In this document: in pieces, positions 22,354 through 32,650 of the stretch | Position numbering within the stretch: position 1 is the first letter of the stretch | How the letters are laid out: every line of letters begins with the position of its first letter | Source: a virus | Direction: 5' to 3' (one strand) | Virus record (IMG/VR): IMGVR_UViG_3300013132_002749 | Location: 1-34,346 of that record | DNA length: 34,346 nt | Position numbers and translations under genes: made by a program | The notes under the pieces: generated by a model | What the model was told of the DNA's origin: nothing | Seen by the model: only the letters and a program-made list of their open reading frames with translations | Databases searched by the model: none

Positions 22354-25300
22354 TATACACGCCCCACTGCTACTTCAATTACGCCCGCCTGGTCGTAATC
22401 TTTGTCTTCTAATGCTTTACCGATTATTGTGCCTACCTGAGGATTTACAGCCTTGGCTGCGTGCCCTGCTATTGCGCTAGTAGTTAGTAGATCACCCTTC
22501 CTAACCTTGCCTACAACTCGACAAGGAACACGCCCTTGAAGTGCTATACAAACTCTAGTTCCTTCTAATCCTGCGTTCATAGTATATGCTGGATTAGTTG
22601 TAACTACGCCCGCAACACGGCTATCTCCAAATGTTTTTGTAATTGTAGTTTCTGCTACCCCACCAAATATTAGAACAGTGCCTGGATCATATTCTTGGTC
22701 ACTAGTATAATATTCTGCCAAGTCAGCATAAGTAGCTTGCCATTTACTATTAGCAGTTAGTGTCCAATCACCAGTAACAGTTCCAGCAGTGGCAGCATCA
22801 CCTGTAGTTAAACTAGCTGTTTGGACACTAGCAAACTGAACATTTGATGTTGTAGTTAGCCCTGAGCAAGTACCTGTAATAGTGCCAGTGTTTAGTGTAA
22901 GATCAATTCCATTTTGACCTGTAGTATCAGACACAGAAATTCCTGCTACTAAACCACCAACGTCGACCCATTCAGGCGCATTATCGGCTCCATTTGTTTT
23001 CAACACATATCCGGATGTCCCTGGCGCTAAGAAACTAGTAGTACTAGCAGCACTTTGGTATGGAACACTACCTACTACAGAACCAGATAAATTTGTAGCA
23101 GTTGTAGCACTTCCAGCAGTTGTAGCACTTCCAGCAGTTGTAGCACTTCCAGCACTAGTTGCATATGTTGCATTAAATGCTGCTCCAGAACCAGCACTCC
23201 AGGTTCCATAATAAGTAACAGTTGTGCCGTCTGCTGAAAATAATGCGCTTCCTGCACTGTTTTGATAAGAGTTAGTTTTAATATGATTGACAACTATACC
23301 ACCGGTTCCGTTAGTTTTTACTAAAGCACTATTTTCACCTGTAGTTGTTACTAAGTTTTTAGTTAAAAAGTTACTTTCGTCCCCGCCAACATTTTGCTTA
23401 TTAAAAGTAAAAGCATATGTTGTATCAGCAGTTGATCCGCTACTAAAGAAATTCCACATTCCACGCTTTAATGCTGATTCTGGAGTAACGTGCTGAATAC
23501 TTGCAGCACTTCCTGTAAGATTTCCTAATAAGCTTCCAGCATCAACATTTTGTATTTTACTATATCCAATGCTGCCATTTGTAATACTAATCCAACCACT
23601 ATTGGCAGTAAAAGTGCTGCTATCAAAGCTAGCTAGCCCTCGATCTGCCTGTGTAATAGAAGTAGCGTTTGCCCTAGTTGTAGCAGCATTCATAGCAAGT
23701 TTGCTTTGTTGTATAGCTGCGTTAGAATTTACATCTGCGTCTACAATAACATTAGCACTAATTTGTAAGTCTAATCTAGCACTATTAAGTGGTATAACAC
23801 TGTCTCCACTATTATGTGATTGGGATGTCGACTGCTTTTGCGCTCTTGTTACGCCAGTTAGTTTACCTGCGTTTGGATAAGCTGGTGCTATTGGAACTAG
23901 ATCGAACCCAGTGTAACTAAACAGTTCTCCGTTTATTTGGAAATAATTTTTTGGACTTATCCCTGGTGTTGCACCATAAATCTGATTGCTATCAATAAAG
24001 CCGCTTACATCAAATACATCTACGCCTGATGACACAATAGTTTGAGCAATCGTTGGGTCAGGGTCAGTGCCCACAGAGTTTTGTAGTGTAGTTATACCAT
24101 CAGCAGTATACTTACTATGAATATCACCAGTAATATCAGTATATGCTATAGCATTATTAGCACCTAGAAATGTTGCTATTTGCCCAGTAAGGTCTTTGTA
24201 AACGTTGACTGTTAATGAGCTAGTAGTTCCGACAGAAACCGCAGCTCCGCGCTTAGTTGTAGATACTATAAAGGTTGAAGATGTTTTACTTAAGACATAA
24301 TAGGTTACATTAGCTCTTAGATTTCCTACAGCACTAGTTAACCTAATTGGCATATCAATGCTTAATGGGCCAGTGTCGTTACCTGCACTTACAGTAATAG
24401 TAGTACCGCTTGAGCTGCCGATTTGAGTTAAAGTTTCACCGTATCTTACTACAACATCTTTTAGCTCTTCTAACTCATCTGTAACATTTAATTTATTAAG
24501 AACGTATCCCACAGTAGCAGCGTAGTCAGTATTTCCATCACCAGGAGTACTTAATCCTGTTATATAATTACTGCCCATCGTAAGATTAGCTTCCATTGGA
24601 ACCTGGCCATTTAATGGCATAAACCCTGGACCAATTTTGTTAGCTACCGGTACATTTGTACCATTATGGTCAATACCTAAACGTTTATCGATATATCCAC
24701 GCACTGCTTGCTGAGTAGGCACAGTATCAGCAGCATTATTAGTCATAGTATTGTCTGTGCTAAATTCACTTACTGTAACGCCACGCTTAAACCCTAGTCC
24801 ATCAAGATTACTTAAGGCAATACTTGCACTAAATGTAACAGTTCCTGTGCCCTGGTCAACTTTAAAGTAAGGGCCTACTTTAAATACTCCATCTTGGTCA
24901 CTGGTAACATAGAAAACTCTACCCTTGGTTTCTTCTAAAATTTCATAAGCATCGCTAGGTTCAATGCTGGGATTTCCGTAAATAGCAGTTGGGTAGTTAC
25001 TAGTATTAAAGCCTCCTGTACCAATGTCTAAGAAGTCGTGGCCTGTAGCACGGCAGGTGCTAATTTTAATTGTTATAGCGCCACTGCTACCCGAAGGCAA
25101 CCCAGAGCGGAAAGTCCTAGTACCGTCGCTAGGAATGGCTTCTCTAATACCGCTACTACCTGGAATATTATTATTATCAAATACATCTACAAATGAAATA
25201 TAAGCACTGCTAACTCCTACTACTTCGTCTGTATAGCCTGTAATACGATGTAGTTTACCGGCCCAAGCAAATTGTAATGTTCCTGTGTTTAATAAATCTA

Positions 25301-28300
25301 CAATATAAGAAGTGGAGATACTATCGATTGCTATATTAGTATCTCCAACAGCTGACCCGTATCCTCCAGTCAAAGCATTGGCTTTACTATTTGGTTTAAC
25401 GTAATTAAATGTTTGATCGGTTGTAAGAATAGCAATATTGTCTGGTAGTTGGTCCCCAGTAGATGCTGTAAGGTTATAAGCTATAACTCTTAAAGTAGAC
25501 TGTGTTGCGTGTTGTCCATAGGCATCCAATTCAAGAGCTGTACTAGGTCTTGTGGGGCTAACATTTTCAATATTATTGAATCGCATATTCTGTAATATTC
25601 TTATTACAGCATTACTATGATCAGGGACCTGAGTTGATAGGCCAGTGGCGCTTCTATTGTCAGCAGCATTAGTGCTTAGTGAAAGTTGAATTAATTCTTG
25701 ACCACCGTAGGCACTTGGTAACAATTGCACTGTGCTGCTACTTGATCCTAGAACTGATCCTACACTAACTGCTTCAAAAATTTCCCCGTTAGCTGGAGTT
25801 GTATCTGCTCCTAGTGTAGTAAGATCGCTATTAGCACTGGTAATTTTATAAAGACCGCCTTCAATAACATTTGTAGCATTAGTGTTAGTTGCATTTTCTT
25901 CAAAGTATTGTAAAAACGCCTCACCGGTTGTATTGCTATTACCAGCTCCTGTAGCAGTAAAGATTACTCCAGCTGTATTAGCAGTTGCTCCTAATGTTGT
26001 AAAGTCAGTTGTTCCAACTACTACAATTTTATAGCGTTTACCAATAACAAAATTTCCTGCTTTTACTCTCGAAATTAATGAAACAGGAGTCACTAAAGTG
26101 TTATTAGAATATAGTGCAACCTGTGTTGGACCTAAAGGTGTTACTAATTGTGCTTTGCCTGTAGTTGTACTATCGCCTGGCCCTGATGCAGTAAAGGTAA
26201 CTCCTAAGAAACTTCCACCTACTGCGGTAGCTCCTAGTGTGGCCCATGCTGTAGATCCTACTAAGGTAATTTTATATTGTTCTCCTGGAATAAAGTTTCC
26301 AGCACTAACAATAATACTTCCTCCTTTTCTAATATAATGAGTATTATTAATAGCTGGAATAGATAGAGCACCACTTATAGCGATTATATCACTATTTTCT
26401 AAATGAATAGGTTGATCAAATGTGACAATAGCAGGGCTTGTACTACTAATATCAGTAATTCGATATTTTGAACGTTCATAAGCCCAACCACCGTAATAAG
26501 CACTACCTGTTGTACCGCTAGCTGTAGCAACAAAATGGTTTAGTAAAGTATTAGCACTAGCACCGATTCCTGTAAACGATCCTGATGCGGTGATCATATA
26601 CTGTCTATTAGTTACAAATGCACCACCGTTATGTGTTCCAGTTCCAGCTCCAAATGCTGTAATACCAGAATTACTTAATCCTTCATAAAAACTGATATCG
26701 CTAGCAGTTACACTTTGACTTATATTTACAGTCCAGCTAGAACCACTACCAGCAGTAACCTTTGTTCCTTTTCTTACTCCTGGGCCTACTAAGTAGTGCC
26801 CAATAGCTAGAGTTCCAAAGTAAGTTGTTGTAACAGTTAATGTAGTTCCTTCTATACTGCCTCTGACACTATTGTTATAAGTTACAGATCCTGATCCCAG
26901 TGTAGTCGATGAACTAGCAATAAATGTGCTACCAATCACATAGGTTTTGTTAGTAGTTCCTGCTTGTGCATTCCAATCTGTTGATCCTACATCTGCTATT
27001 GTGTATAATTTACCACTTGTTAAACTTGTAGTGGTATTTGATCTATTATCAGTATATAAAGCAGTTTCATTAAAGGTACTTGTTGGAGCAACTAAGAATT
27101 TACGTCTGTTAAGTTCTACAGAATTTATTAATCCATCTATGTAGATTACATCGCCGGCATAGAATTTTAATCCTATGTATACAGTACCATCGCTGACATA
27201 AGTGTTATATAATGTAGAATCGACGGGAGCATTTAGTGTATCTTTATAAATTTCAAAAGCAGTGCTACTAGTCACTTTAACATAATAGCTTCCACCGTTC
27301 AATTGGGTCATACCTTTGATGCCCCACATTGAAACGAAGTCACCTGTTACTAATCCGTGTGAGCTACCTGTTGTAACTACGCAAGGATCAGTTCTACTTA
27401 TTGATGAAATTCCAATACCGCTAGAGCCTATACCGTAGCTATCAAATTTTACTTTTACAGGAGTGCCAGTTAGGTCAATAGCAGTTACTCTGTACTTGTA
27501 TTGGCTATCAGTAAGACCTGTTTTTGTAATGCTTCTTACTTCGTATCTACTACTATCACCATCAACGTGCTCAATTTCTAATTCACTAATTGATTCTGGA
27601 ATATAAGAATAACGTTTAGCATAAACTATAATATCATTTTCAAGATTTTCGTTACTAAAGTCACCGTATCTAAATACCTTTAAAGTCTGTGTTTGGTTAA
27701 AGGTAAGAGCTACCTGATCTGGTAATTCAGTAGGATCGGCACCCGCAGCTCTAAGTCCGTAATTTCCGTTACTGTTTGATCCAGCTACACTTCGTATTTG
27801 ACCACCATTACTAGCAAAATATGCTGTATGGCAATAATATGTAAATGTTGAAACCTGCTCAGTTAACCCTGCATTATGTGCTACTATGCCATAGCCTAGG
27901 TCATTAACCTGTGTATAGTCATTGGCTAACATACTACGATTACCTGGAGTTTCTAAAATAATTTGTAAATTACCATTACTCCAGGGTGTAGTTGCATTAA
28001 GTTCTACTATGGCCTGACCTGCACCGCTAGGGCTCCAAGAAATTATATTATCTATTTGGTATCTAAATCCATTATAGTAAAATGCTGTAGGTGCTATTGG
28101 TCTACGTTTTGTTAGCCCTTCTAAGGTAAGCTCTAGCCCGCCACTGGATACATTTGTTATTTTAGCTAGTAGTCTTCCGCTAAAGCCATCAATAAACATA
28201 CCTCCTCTAAATGCTTTTTTATTAATACTGGCACTAAAGCAAGCGCTTTCTTGTACATACGGGCTTTTACTTCCAATGCTGCCTGATGGATCAAGCACAC

Positions 28301-31300
28301 ACATAAATCCACCTTGACCTTGTCCAGTAATATTGCTCACTCTTACTGCGTCATTAAACATGAACATATCAAGTTCATTGCTATTTTTTGGAGGATTGTA
28401 TGGGCTTGCTCCCGAATAATTTGTAGATTCTAATGCATATGTTACACTGCTAATCAGATTTGACACAGAAGTTGTAGACCCTGACTCAATAATGATAATG
28501 TTGTCTAAAAGTTGACTAATACTTACGTTACGTTTTTTAGCTACATTCACACTATCTGTTCCTGAACTTGGAATAGCAGTATCAGGGTCGTTTAAGATTG
28601 CATTAGAAAGTGTAGCTATGTATTGCACACTTTGTTTAAAAGAATTATTAACTGATGTAGTATTATAAAATCTAGCAGCAATATCAATTATATTACTTCT
28701 ACCTCCATCTTTAAGATCTGTAATTAAAGCATCTAAGATAAATCCTAAGTTTCTTAATACTATTACTTGCTCGTTGGCTGATAAACTAGTAAGTGTTAGC
28801 ATAAACAATTTTGCTTCTTCTTGTATAAATTGTTTATTAATCGAAATCATATAGGAAGCGTTATCGTAGTTGCCTGCGTTAGTATAGCTAGCTCCGATAT
28901 TCATAGGTTTAAGGCTATTTTTAAGATAATGATAGCCATATTTAGGGCTGTCTAAATCTCCAAAAGCACTAGTAAGATTTCCCAAACCGTTCCTGATAAC
29001 ATCGGCAATATCATCGCATAGACCTTCAGCTTTAGTCCTTCCAGCAGTTTCACTAACCAGTCTTACAGTTCCAGTTCCTGATCCGTTCGCAGTCGCAGTA
29101 AATTGAGTGCCGATATTATTATTGGCAGCTCCGAATGTATTGAATAATGGTCCAGTTCCTTGAGTAAGAATAATATAAGTTTTTCCTAATTCTACACTGG
29201 TAGCAGAGTAGCTAGCCTGTAAAATGCTAGCCTGTAATGCTGTTACATTGTTGCCCTGCATTATTGTAGTAAGAAGTGATTTTAGTTTAGAATCTATAGC
29301 AGCAGCAGTTTCATTTATTTGGCTAGTGTTAAGATAACCTACACCTACTTTACTAACTGCTCCATTCCAATATAAGCTAGCTGCATTATAGCTTTCTCCA
29401 TTACCACCAAATTTAACGTCATTGATAATAGCATCGATGATTAAGCCAACATCTCTACTACATTTTCCTTTGTTAAAAACTAGTGTAGGATATGTAGACT
29501 CGACCCAAGCAGTTACTTCACGTTTACAGAATTCTCTATTGTCAGTCAATAGTCTAACACTATCGTTATAGTATGTTGGTAGAAGATCGATTCCATCAAA
29601 GCTAGTGTCTCTATAAAAATATGTTTCTATCCAGGGACTTGAGCTTGTTTTATTTTTAGGTCTTACTATACATCTACGGAAATCGTTACCTCTTATTGTA
29701 ACATTAGAAGGAACTCTAATTGGTAAATCCTCGTAATATATACCGCTTTCAACAAATATAGTTATTTGTATATTCTTATTCGATTCGGCGAATTCTAATT
29801 CTTCTCCTAATACAAACTCAGTTGGGGATAATAATGTTGTATAGATATGGTCAACGGGATCGCCGTTGGTATCAACACCAGCTGTACGAACGTATTCAGT
29901 AATTCTACCAACAGCACCGCTTACTAGACCTTTGACAATTTTTCCTGGAATAATATCTATATTAGTTGGTAAACCTTGGTCAGCACCGCTACCACCATTG
30001 GTAAATTTTAACAGTGTAGTTCCAGTTCCGTAATCGATCACTGGATGAGAATTACTTCCATCTACTGCATAATCTTCTATTATGTTTTTTATTATATTAA
30101 GTTTTCCTACAGCACTTGTGATTTGTGCTCCACTAATATTTGTATGGCCTGCTTCATTATAATATCTGATATATGTTGTTTGGTAACTTGTAAATGTGCT
30201 TACTGCAACAGCATCGTTCTCTAAAGCAATAGTTACTAGCTCAATAACTCTATCAATAGCATTTAGTGTAGATGTTTTTTGAACAGTACTAGCGATTAAT
30301 GCACTAGAATTTTTAAAGTAATTACGTCCTGCATTAATACTTTGCCAGTTAGAGTTATTAATTACATCTAGCTTAATAGCTTCTACAATTAATTCCACGT
30401 CCCTAGCACATAATTCTTGATTATAAACTAAGGTAGGCTCATTAACATTAATATAAGAAATAGTTTCAGCTCTTATCCATCCTATGTTTCTTTCAATAAG
30501 AGTCTTAAAGTCATAAAACCAAGTTTGACCACTATTGCCGCCATTAAATTCGATTTCTGTAGTTTGGGCAGCATATTGCAAACCATTTACAGTGTAATAA
30601 ATTTTTTGTCTATAAGGCCCAGGTTCATTGCTTGCTAGTTCAATCATATTTTCTGCACGTTGACAAGCAGCATTAATTGTGGCATAAGCATATGCTAATG
30701 CACTTCCTTGTTTACTAAGCGGTATATTAACCTGTTTGTCGTCGCCGCTATTGCTAACATAAAGATTAGTGTCACTGCTAAAGCTACTATTATCTACATA
30801 AAATTTAGTAGCTGCCTGTAGATCATCTGCACCATTAGGGCTTCCTGCACCTGAAAGAGCACCTGGATGGTCTGATAGATACAATGCGCCAGTCATTGTA
30901 TCGCCTTGACGTCGTACTACATTTTTCCTTGGTAATGCTTCATTGCTTAAGTAATAACCAGCTAATTCGCTATTATAATATGCATCTGTTATTGTATGAA
31001 CACTTTGAACAGTTAAAGAAATACTTGTTTGTGGGCTAGTATTAGGAGTAAGTTGGCTTTGGCTTACAGTATAAGTTCCGACGCCACCAGTGTAAAGACC
31101 TGTTTGGCTTAAAATAATAGTATTAGAAGTTACACCTGCTCCTGCTACCCTACTACCAATAGTTATTGTTCCTGATGTAATAGCAGTTATAGTCAGTGTA
31201 GTTCCTGTTATATAACCTGAACAAATTGTATCTGAAGATGGAGTAACAATTATTCTATTGTTTTGGTTGTTTGCTAGACTATCTTCGTTAACTTCTTTAG

Positions 31301-32234
31301 CTTCTTCAATTTTATAATAAAGGTTTAGGTAATTGTCGTTGTAGTACCTAATATAATATACAGGAATAGTTTTGCCTGAAGGAGTTTGTCCTGTGGGCAC
31401 AGTTACATTACCATTTCCTGATGCTATAAACAGGTCACCGACTCTATATGTTTTACCAATAGTGCCAGCAGCATTATTCCAGTCTGTATTACCTAGCACT
31501 GATATTTTGTAAGTTCTTAGTGCGATAAAAGATCCTGCTGAAATTTCTTCAGCTAACGGTCCTAAATAGGTTCCACTACTGTTATAAGTAAATGCAGCCC
31601 CGTTCGATCCTAAATTAAATCCGTGGATAGGAATATACAGTCTACCATCATTTACTGGCACTGTTCCTAAAGTTTTTGAATGTACACTAGCAGAATTTGG
31701 TTCATCTCGTAAACGTATCGATCCTGCAATAGATGTACCAGCTGTGCTTTGCACATATCTTTTATCTGCATAACCTTTTGTAATTACAACATCATCTGGA
31801 GTGATGGGAAATGGACTTGGATGAGTTATATTCCAAGCTGCATAATCTTCTGGGTCTGCTATATTTGCAATTACAAAATTTGATCCATTTAGATCGTTAC
31901 CTAACGACGGTTTAGCATCTACTTCAATTTTTCCGCCTTTAGCTCTAAATGTGACACGATCAGATAGCGTATTACCGATTTCTATACTGTCGTCTAATGC
32001 TACTAATTTTTTACTTAAAACATTTTCACCTAATGGGTCTGTAATTAAAATAGCATCAGTTTGATAAACATTAGGAAAGTCATCTAATAGTTCTGTACTT
32101 TTAACCTGTGTTTCAGCATTAAATATAGCATAAAGATCTGTAAAGTTTTCATTTACTTTTCTAAATGCCTCGCGAATACTATCGCCTGTGCCGTCGTTAC
32201 CTTGAACGCCAATATCAATTATTTTGCGTGCCAT
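22353..32234 (-). CDS. Giant tail-fibre / adhesin protein, 3293 aa
   Basis: N-terminus MARKIIDIGVQGNDGTGDS, then REAFRKVNENFTDLYAIF, is the shared fibre module. Downstream: three copies of an R-D/N-V/L-xx-I-xx-A-xxx-D helical unit (near 608, 926, 1159); a right-handed beta-helix-like block (about 816-850, VESGIYYEDLPIRVPSNVTIRG); about seven dispersed Y-x-I-xxx-G-x-TD modules (near 240, 1018, 1744, 1875, 1985, 2065, 2125); an (S/T)-A-G-SATT tandem (near 3030-3050); and a C-terminal domain (about 3180-3293, DLAEYYTSDQEYDPGTVLIFGG, ALQGRVPCRVVGKVRKGD) widespread at the end of T4-like aquatic-phage fibres. AGAGGT precedes the ATG one base after the Fe-S carrier gene. Probably the main long fibre; the ligand is unknown. 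Confidence 0.9.
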   Translation of the reverse strand: MARKIIDIGVQGNDGTGDSIREAFRKVNENFTDLYAIFNAETQVKSTELLDDFPNVYQTDAILITDPLGENVLSKKLVALDDSIEIGNTLSDRVTFRAKGGKIEVDAKPSLGNDLNGSNFVIANIADPEDYAAWNITHPSPFPITPDDVVITKGYADKRYVQSTAGTSIAGSIRLRDEPNSASVHSKTLGTVPVNDGRLYIPIHGFNLGSNGAAFTYNSSGTYLGPLAEEISAGSFIALRTYKISVLGNTDWNNAAGTIGKTYRVGDLFIASGNGNVTVPTGQTPSGKTIPVYYIRYYNDNYLNLYYKIEEAKEVNEDSLANNQNNRIIVTPSSDTICSGYITGTTLTITAITSGTITIGSRVAGAGVTSNTIILSQTGLYTGGVGTYTVSQSQLTPNTSPQTSISLTVQSVHTITDAYYNSELAGYYLSNEALPRKNVVRRQGDTMTGALYLSDHPGALSGAGSPNGADDLQAATKFYVDNSSFSSDTNLYVSNSGDDKQVNIPLSKQGSALAYAYATINAACQRAENMIELASNEPGPYRQKIYYTVNGLQYAAQTTEIEFNGGNSGQTWFYDFKTLIERNIGWIRAETISYINVNEPTLVYNQELCARDVELIVEAIKLDVINNSNWQSINAGRNYFKNSSALIASTVQKTSTLNAIDRVIELVTIALENDAVAVSTFTSYQTTYIRYYNEAGHTNISGAQITSAVGKLNIIKNIIEDYAVDGSNSHPVIDYGTGTTLLKFTNGGSGADQGLPTNIDIIPGKIVKGLVSGAVGRITEYVRTAGVDTNGDPVDHIYTTLLSPTEFVLGEELEFAESNKNIQITIFVESGIYYEDLPIRVPSNVTIRGNDFRRCIVRPKNKTSSSPWIETYFYRDTSFDGIDLLPTYYNDSVRLLTDNREFCKREVTAWVESTYPTLVFNKGKCSRDVGLIIDAIINDVKFGGNGESYNAASLYWNGAVSKVGVGYLNTSQINETAAAIDSKLKSLLTTIMQGNNVTALQASILQASYSATSVELGKTYIILTQGTGPLFNTFGAANNNIGTQFTATANGSGTGTVRLVSETAGRTKAEGLCDDIADVIRNGLGNLTSAFGDLDSPKYGYHYLKNSLKPMNIGASYTNAGNYDNASYMISINKQFIQEEAKLFMLTLTSLSANEQVIVLRNLGFILDALITDLKDGGRSNIIDIAARFYNTTSVNNSFKQSVQYIATLSNAILNDPDTAIPSSGTDSVNVAKKRNVSISQLLDNIIIIESGSTTSVSNLISSVTYALESTNYSGASPYNPPKNSNELDMFMFNDAVRVSNITGQGQGGFMCVLDPSGSIGSKSPYVQESACFSASINKKAFRGGMFIDGFSGRLLAKITNVSSGGLELTLEGLTKRRPIAPTAFYYNGFRYQIDNIISWSPSGAGQAIVELNATTPWSNGNLQIILETPGNRSMLANDYTQVNDLGYGIVAHNAGLTEQVSTFTYYCHTAYFASNGGQIRSVAGSNSNGNYGLRAAGADPTELPDQVALTFNQTQTLKVFRYGDFSNENLENDIIVYAKRYSYIPESISELEIEHVDGDSSRYEVRSITKTGLTDSQYKYRVTAIDLTGTPVKVKFDSYGIGSSGIGISSISRTDPCVVTTGSSHGLVTGDFVSMWGIKGMTQLNGGSYYVKVTSSTAFEIYKDTLNAPVDSTLYNTYVSDGTVYIGLKFYAGDVIYIDGLINSVELNRRKFLVAPTSTFNETALYTDNRSNTTTSLTSGKLYTIADVGSTDWNAQAGTTNKTYVIGSTFIASSSTTLGSGSVTYNNSVRGSIEGTTLTVTTTYFGTLAIGHYLVGPGVRKGTKVTAGSGSSWTVNISQSVTASDISFYEGLSNSGITAFGAGTGTHNGGAFVTNRQYMITASGSFTGIGASANTLLNHFVATASGTTGSAYYGGWAYERSKYRITDISSTSPAIVTFDQPIHLENSDIIAISGALSIPAINNTHYIRKGGSIIVSAGNFIPGEQYKITLVGSTAWATLGATAVGGSFLGVTFTASGPGDSTTTGKAQLVTPLGPTQVALYSNNTLVTPVSLISRVKAGNFVIGKRYKIVVVGTTDFTTLGATANTAGVIFTATGAGNSNTTGEAFLQYFEENATNTNATNVIEGGLYKITSANSDLTTLGADTTPANGEIFEAVSVGSVLGSSSSTVQLLPSAYGGQELIQLSLSTNAADNRSATGLSTQVPDHSNAVIRILQNMRFNNIENVSPTRPSTALELDAYGQHATQSTLRVIAYNLTASTGDQLPDNIAILTTDQTFNYVKPNSKANALTGGYGSAVGDTNIAIDSISTSYIVDLLNTGTLQFAWAGKLHRITGYTDEVVGVSSAYISFVDVFDNNNIPGSSGIREAIPSDGTRTFRSGLPSGSSGAITIKISTCRATGHDFLDIGTGGFNTSNYPTAIYGNPSIEPSDAYEILEETKGRVFYVTSDQDGVFKVGPYFKVDQGTGTVTFSASIALSNLDGLGFKRGVTVSEFSTDNTMTNNAADTVPTQQAVRGYIDKRLGIDHNGTNVPVANKIGPGFMPLNGQVPMEANLTMGSNYITGLSTPGDGNTDYAATVGYVLNKLNVTDELEELKDVVVRYGETLTQIGSSSGTTITVSAGNDTGPLSIDMPIRLTSAVGNLRANVTYYVLSKTSSTFIVSTTKRGAAVSVGTTSSLTVNVYKDLTGQIATFLGANNAIAYTDITGDIHSKYTADGITTLQNSVGTDPDPTIAQTIVSSGVDVFDVSGFIDSNQIYGATPGISPKNYFQINGELFSYTGFDLVPIAPAYPNAGKLTGVTRAQKQSTSQSHNSGDSVIPLNSARLDLQISANVIVDADVNSNAAIQQSKLAMNAATTRANATSITQADRGLASFDSSTFTANSGWISITNGSIGYSKIQNVDAGSLLGNLTGSAASIQHVTPESALKRGMWNFFSSGSTADTTYAFTFNKQNVGGDESNFLTKNLVTTTGENSALVKTNGTGGIVVNHIKTNSYQNSAGSALFSADGTTVTYYGTWSAGSGAAFNATYATSAGSATTAGSATTAGSATTATNLSGSVVGSVPYQSAASTTSFLAPGTSGYVLKTNGADNAPEWVDVGGLVAGISVSDTTGQNGIDLTLNTGTITGTCSGLTTTSNVQFASVQTASLTTGDAATAGTVTGDWTLTANSKWQATYADLAEYYTSDQEYDPGTVLIFGGVAETTITKTFGDSRVAGVVTTNPAYTMNAGLEGTRVCIALQGRVPCRVVGKVRKGDLLTTSAIAGHAAKAVNPQVGTIIGKALEDKDYDQAGVIEVAVGRV
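23101..23154. repeat. 18-base perfect tandem triplicate in the giant fibre gene
   Basis: Three identical copies of GTTGTAGCACTTCCAGCA (23101-23118, 23119-23136, 23137-23154) encode (SATTAG)3 on the minus strand. Perfect identity suggests recent slippage or selection for copy-number change at a flexible linker. Confidence 0.85.
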
Positions 32235-32235
32235 C

Positions 32236-32589
32236 TTATACCTCTAAGTGATCATAGTAGTCATCTGCTACTGAAAAACTTGACCCGCAACCACAGGTAG
32301 TTTGTGCATTGGGGTTTTTTATACTAAAGTTTGCACCGTTAAGATCTTCTTTATAGTCAATCTCGGACCCTTGAAGATACTGCATACTCATTGCATCAAT
32401 TAGAATTTTAGTTATTCCCAATGGTATTTCAAAATCGTCTTCGTTTTGGTCTTCATCGAATGTGAATCCGTACTGCATACCACTACAACCGCCTCCTTGA
32501 ACAAAGGTTCTAAGCTTAAGGTTTGGGTTGTTTTCTTCTTGAACTAGTTCTAAAATTTTATTTTGTGCTGCTAAACTAATGTTTATCAT
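32236..32589 (-). CDS. A-type Fe-S cluster carrier, ErpA/IscA-like
   Basis: Delivers Fe-S clusters to target proteins. Counting from the ATG at 32587-32589, the three cluster-ligand cysteines are Cys35 ([11 protein letters not shown]), Cys99 and Cys101 (CGCGSSF); the intervening [15 protein letters not shown] and [14 protein letters not shown] blocks are closest to ErpA. The length of 117 is usual. AAAGGG lies ten bases upstream of this ATG; a GTG at 32608-32610 would add seven residues. The stop precedes the giant fibre gene ATG by one base, so the fibre depends on the same message. An [11 protein letters not shown] acidic loop is an ErpA-like feature. Which phage or host Fe-S protein it serves is not known. 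Confidence 0.93.
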   Translation of the reverse strand: MINISLAAQNKILELVQEENNPNLKLRTFVQGGGCSGMQYGFTFDEDQNEDDFEIPLGITKILIDAMSMQYLQGSEIDYKEDLNGANFSIKNPNAQTTCGCGSSFSVADDYYDHLEV

Positions 32590-32650
32590 GTCTAAAGTGC
32601 CCTTTAACACTATTTACCTGATATTTTTATAACCTTAATGTAAATATAAA

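Noticed and set aside
23101-23154. Short direct repeats resembling a CRISPR array
   Set aside because: Repeats are contiguous without spacers and in frame within the fibre gene; they are a coding tandem repeat.
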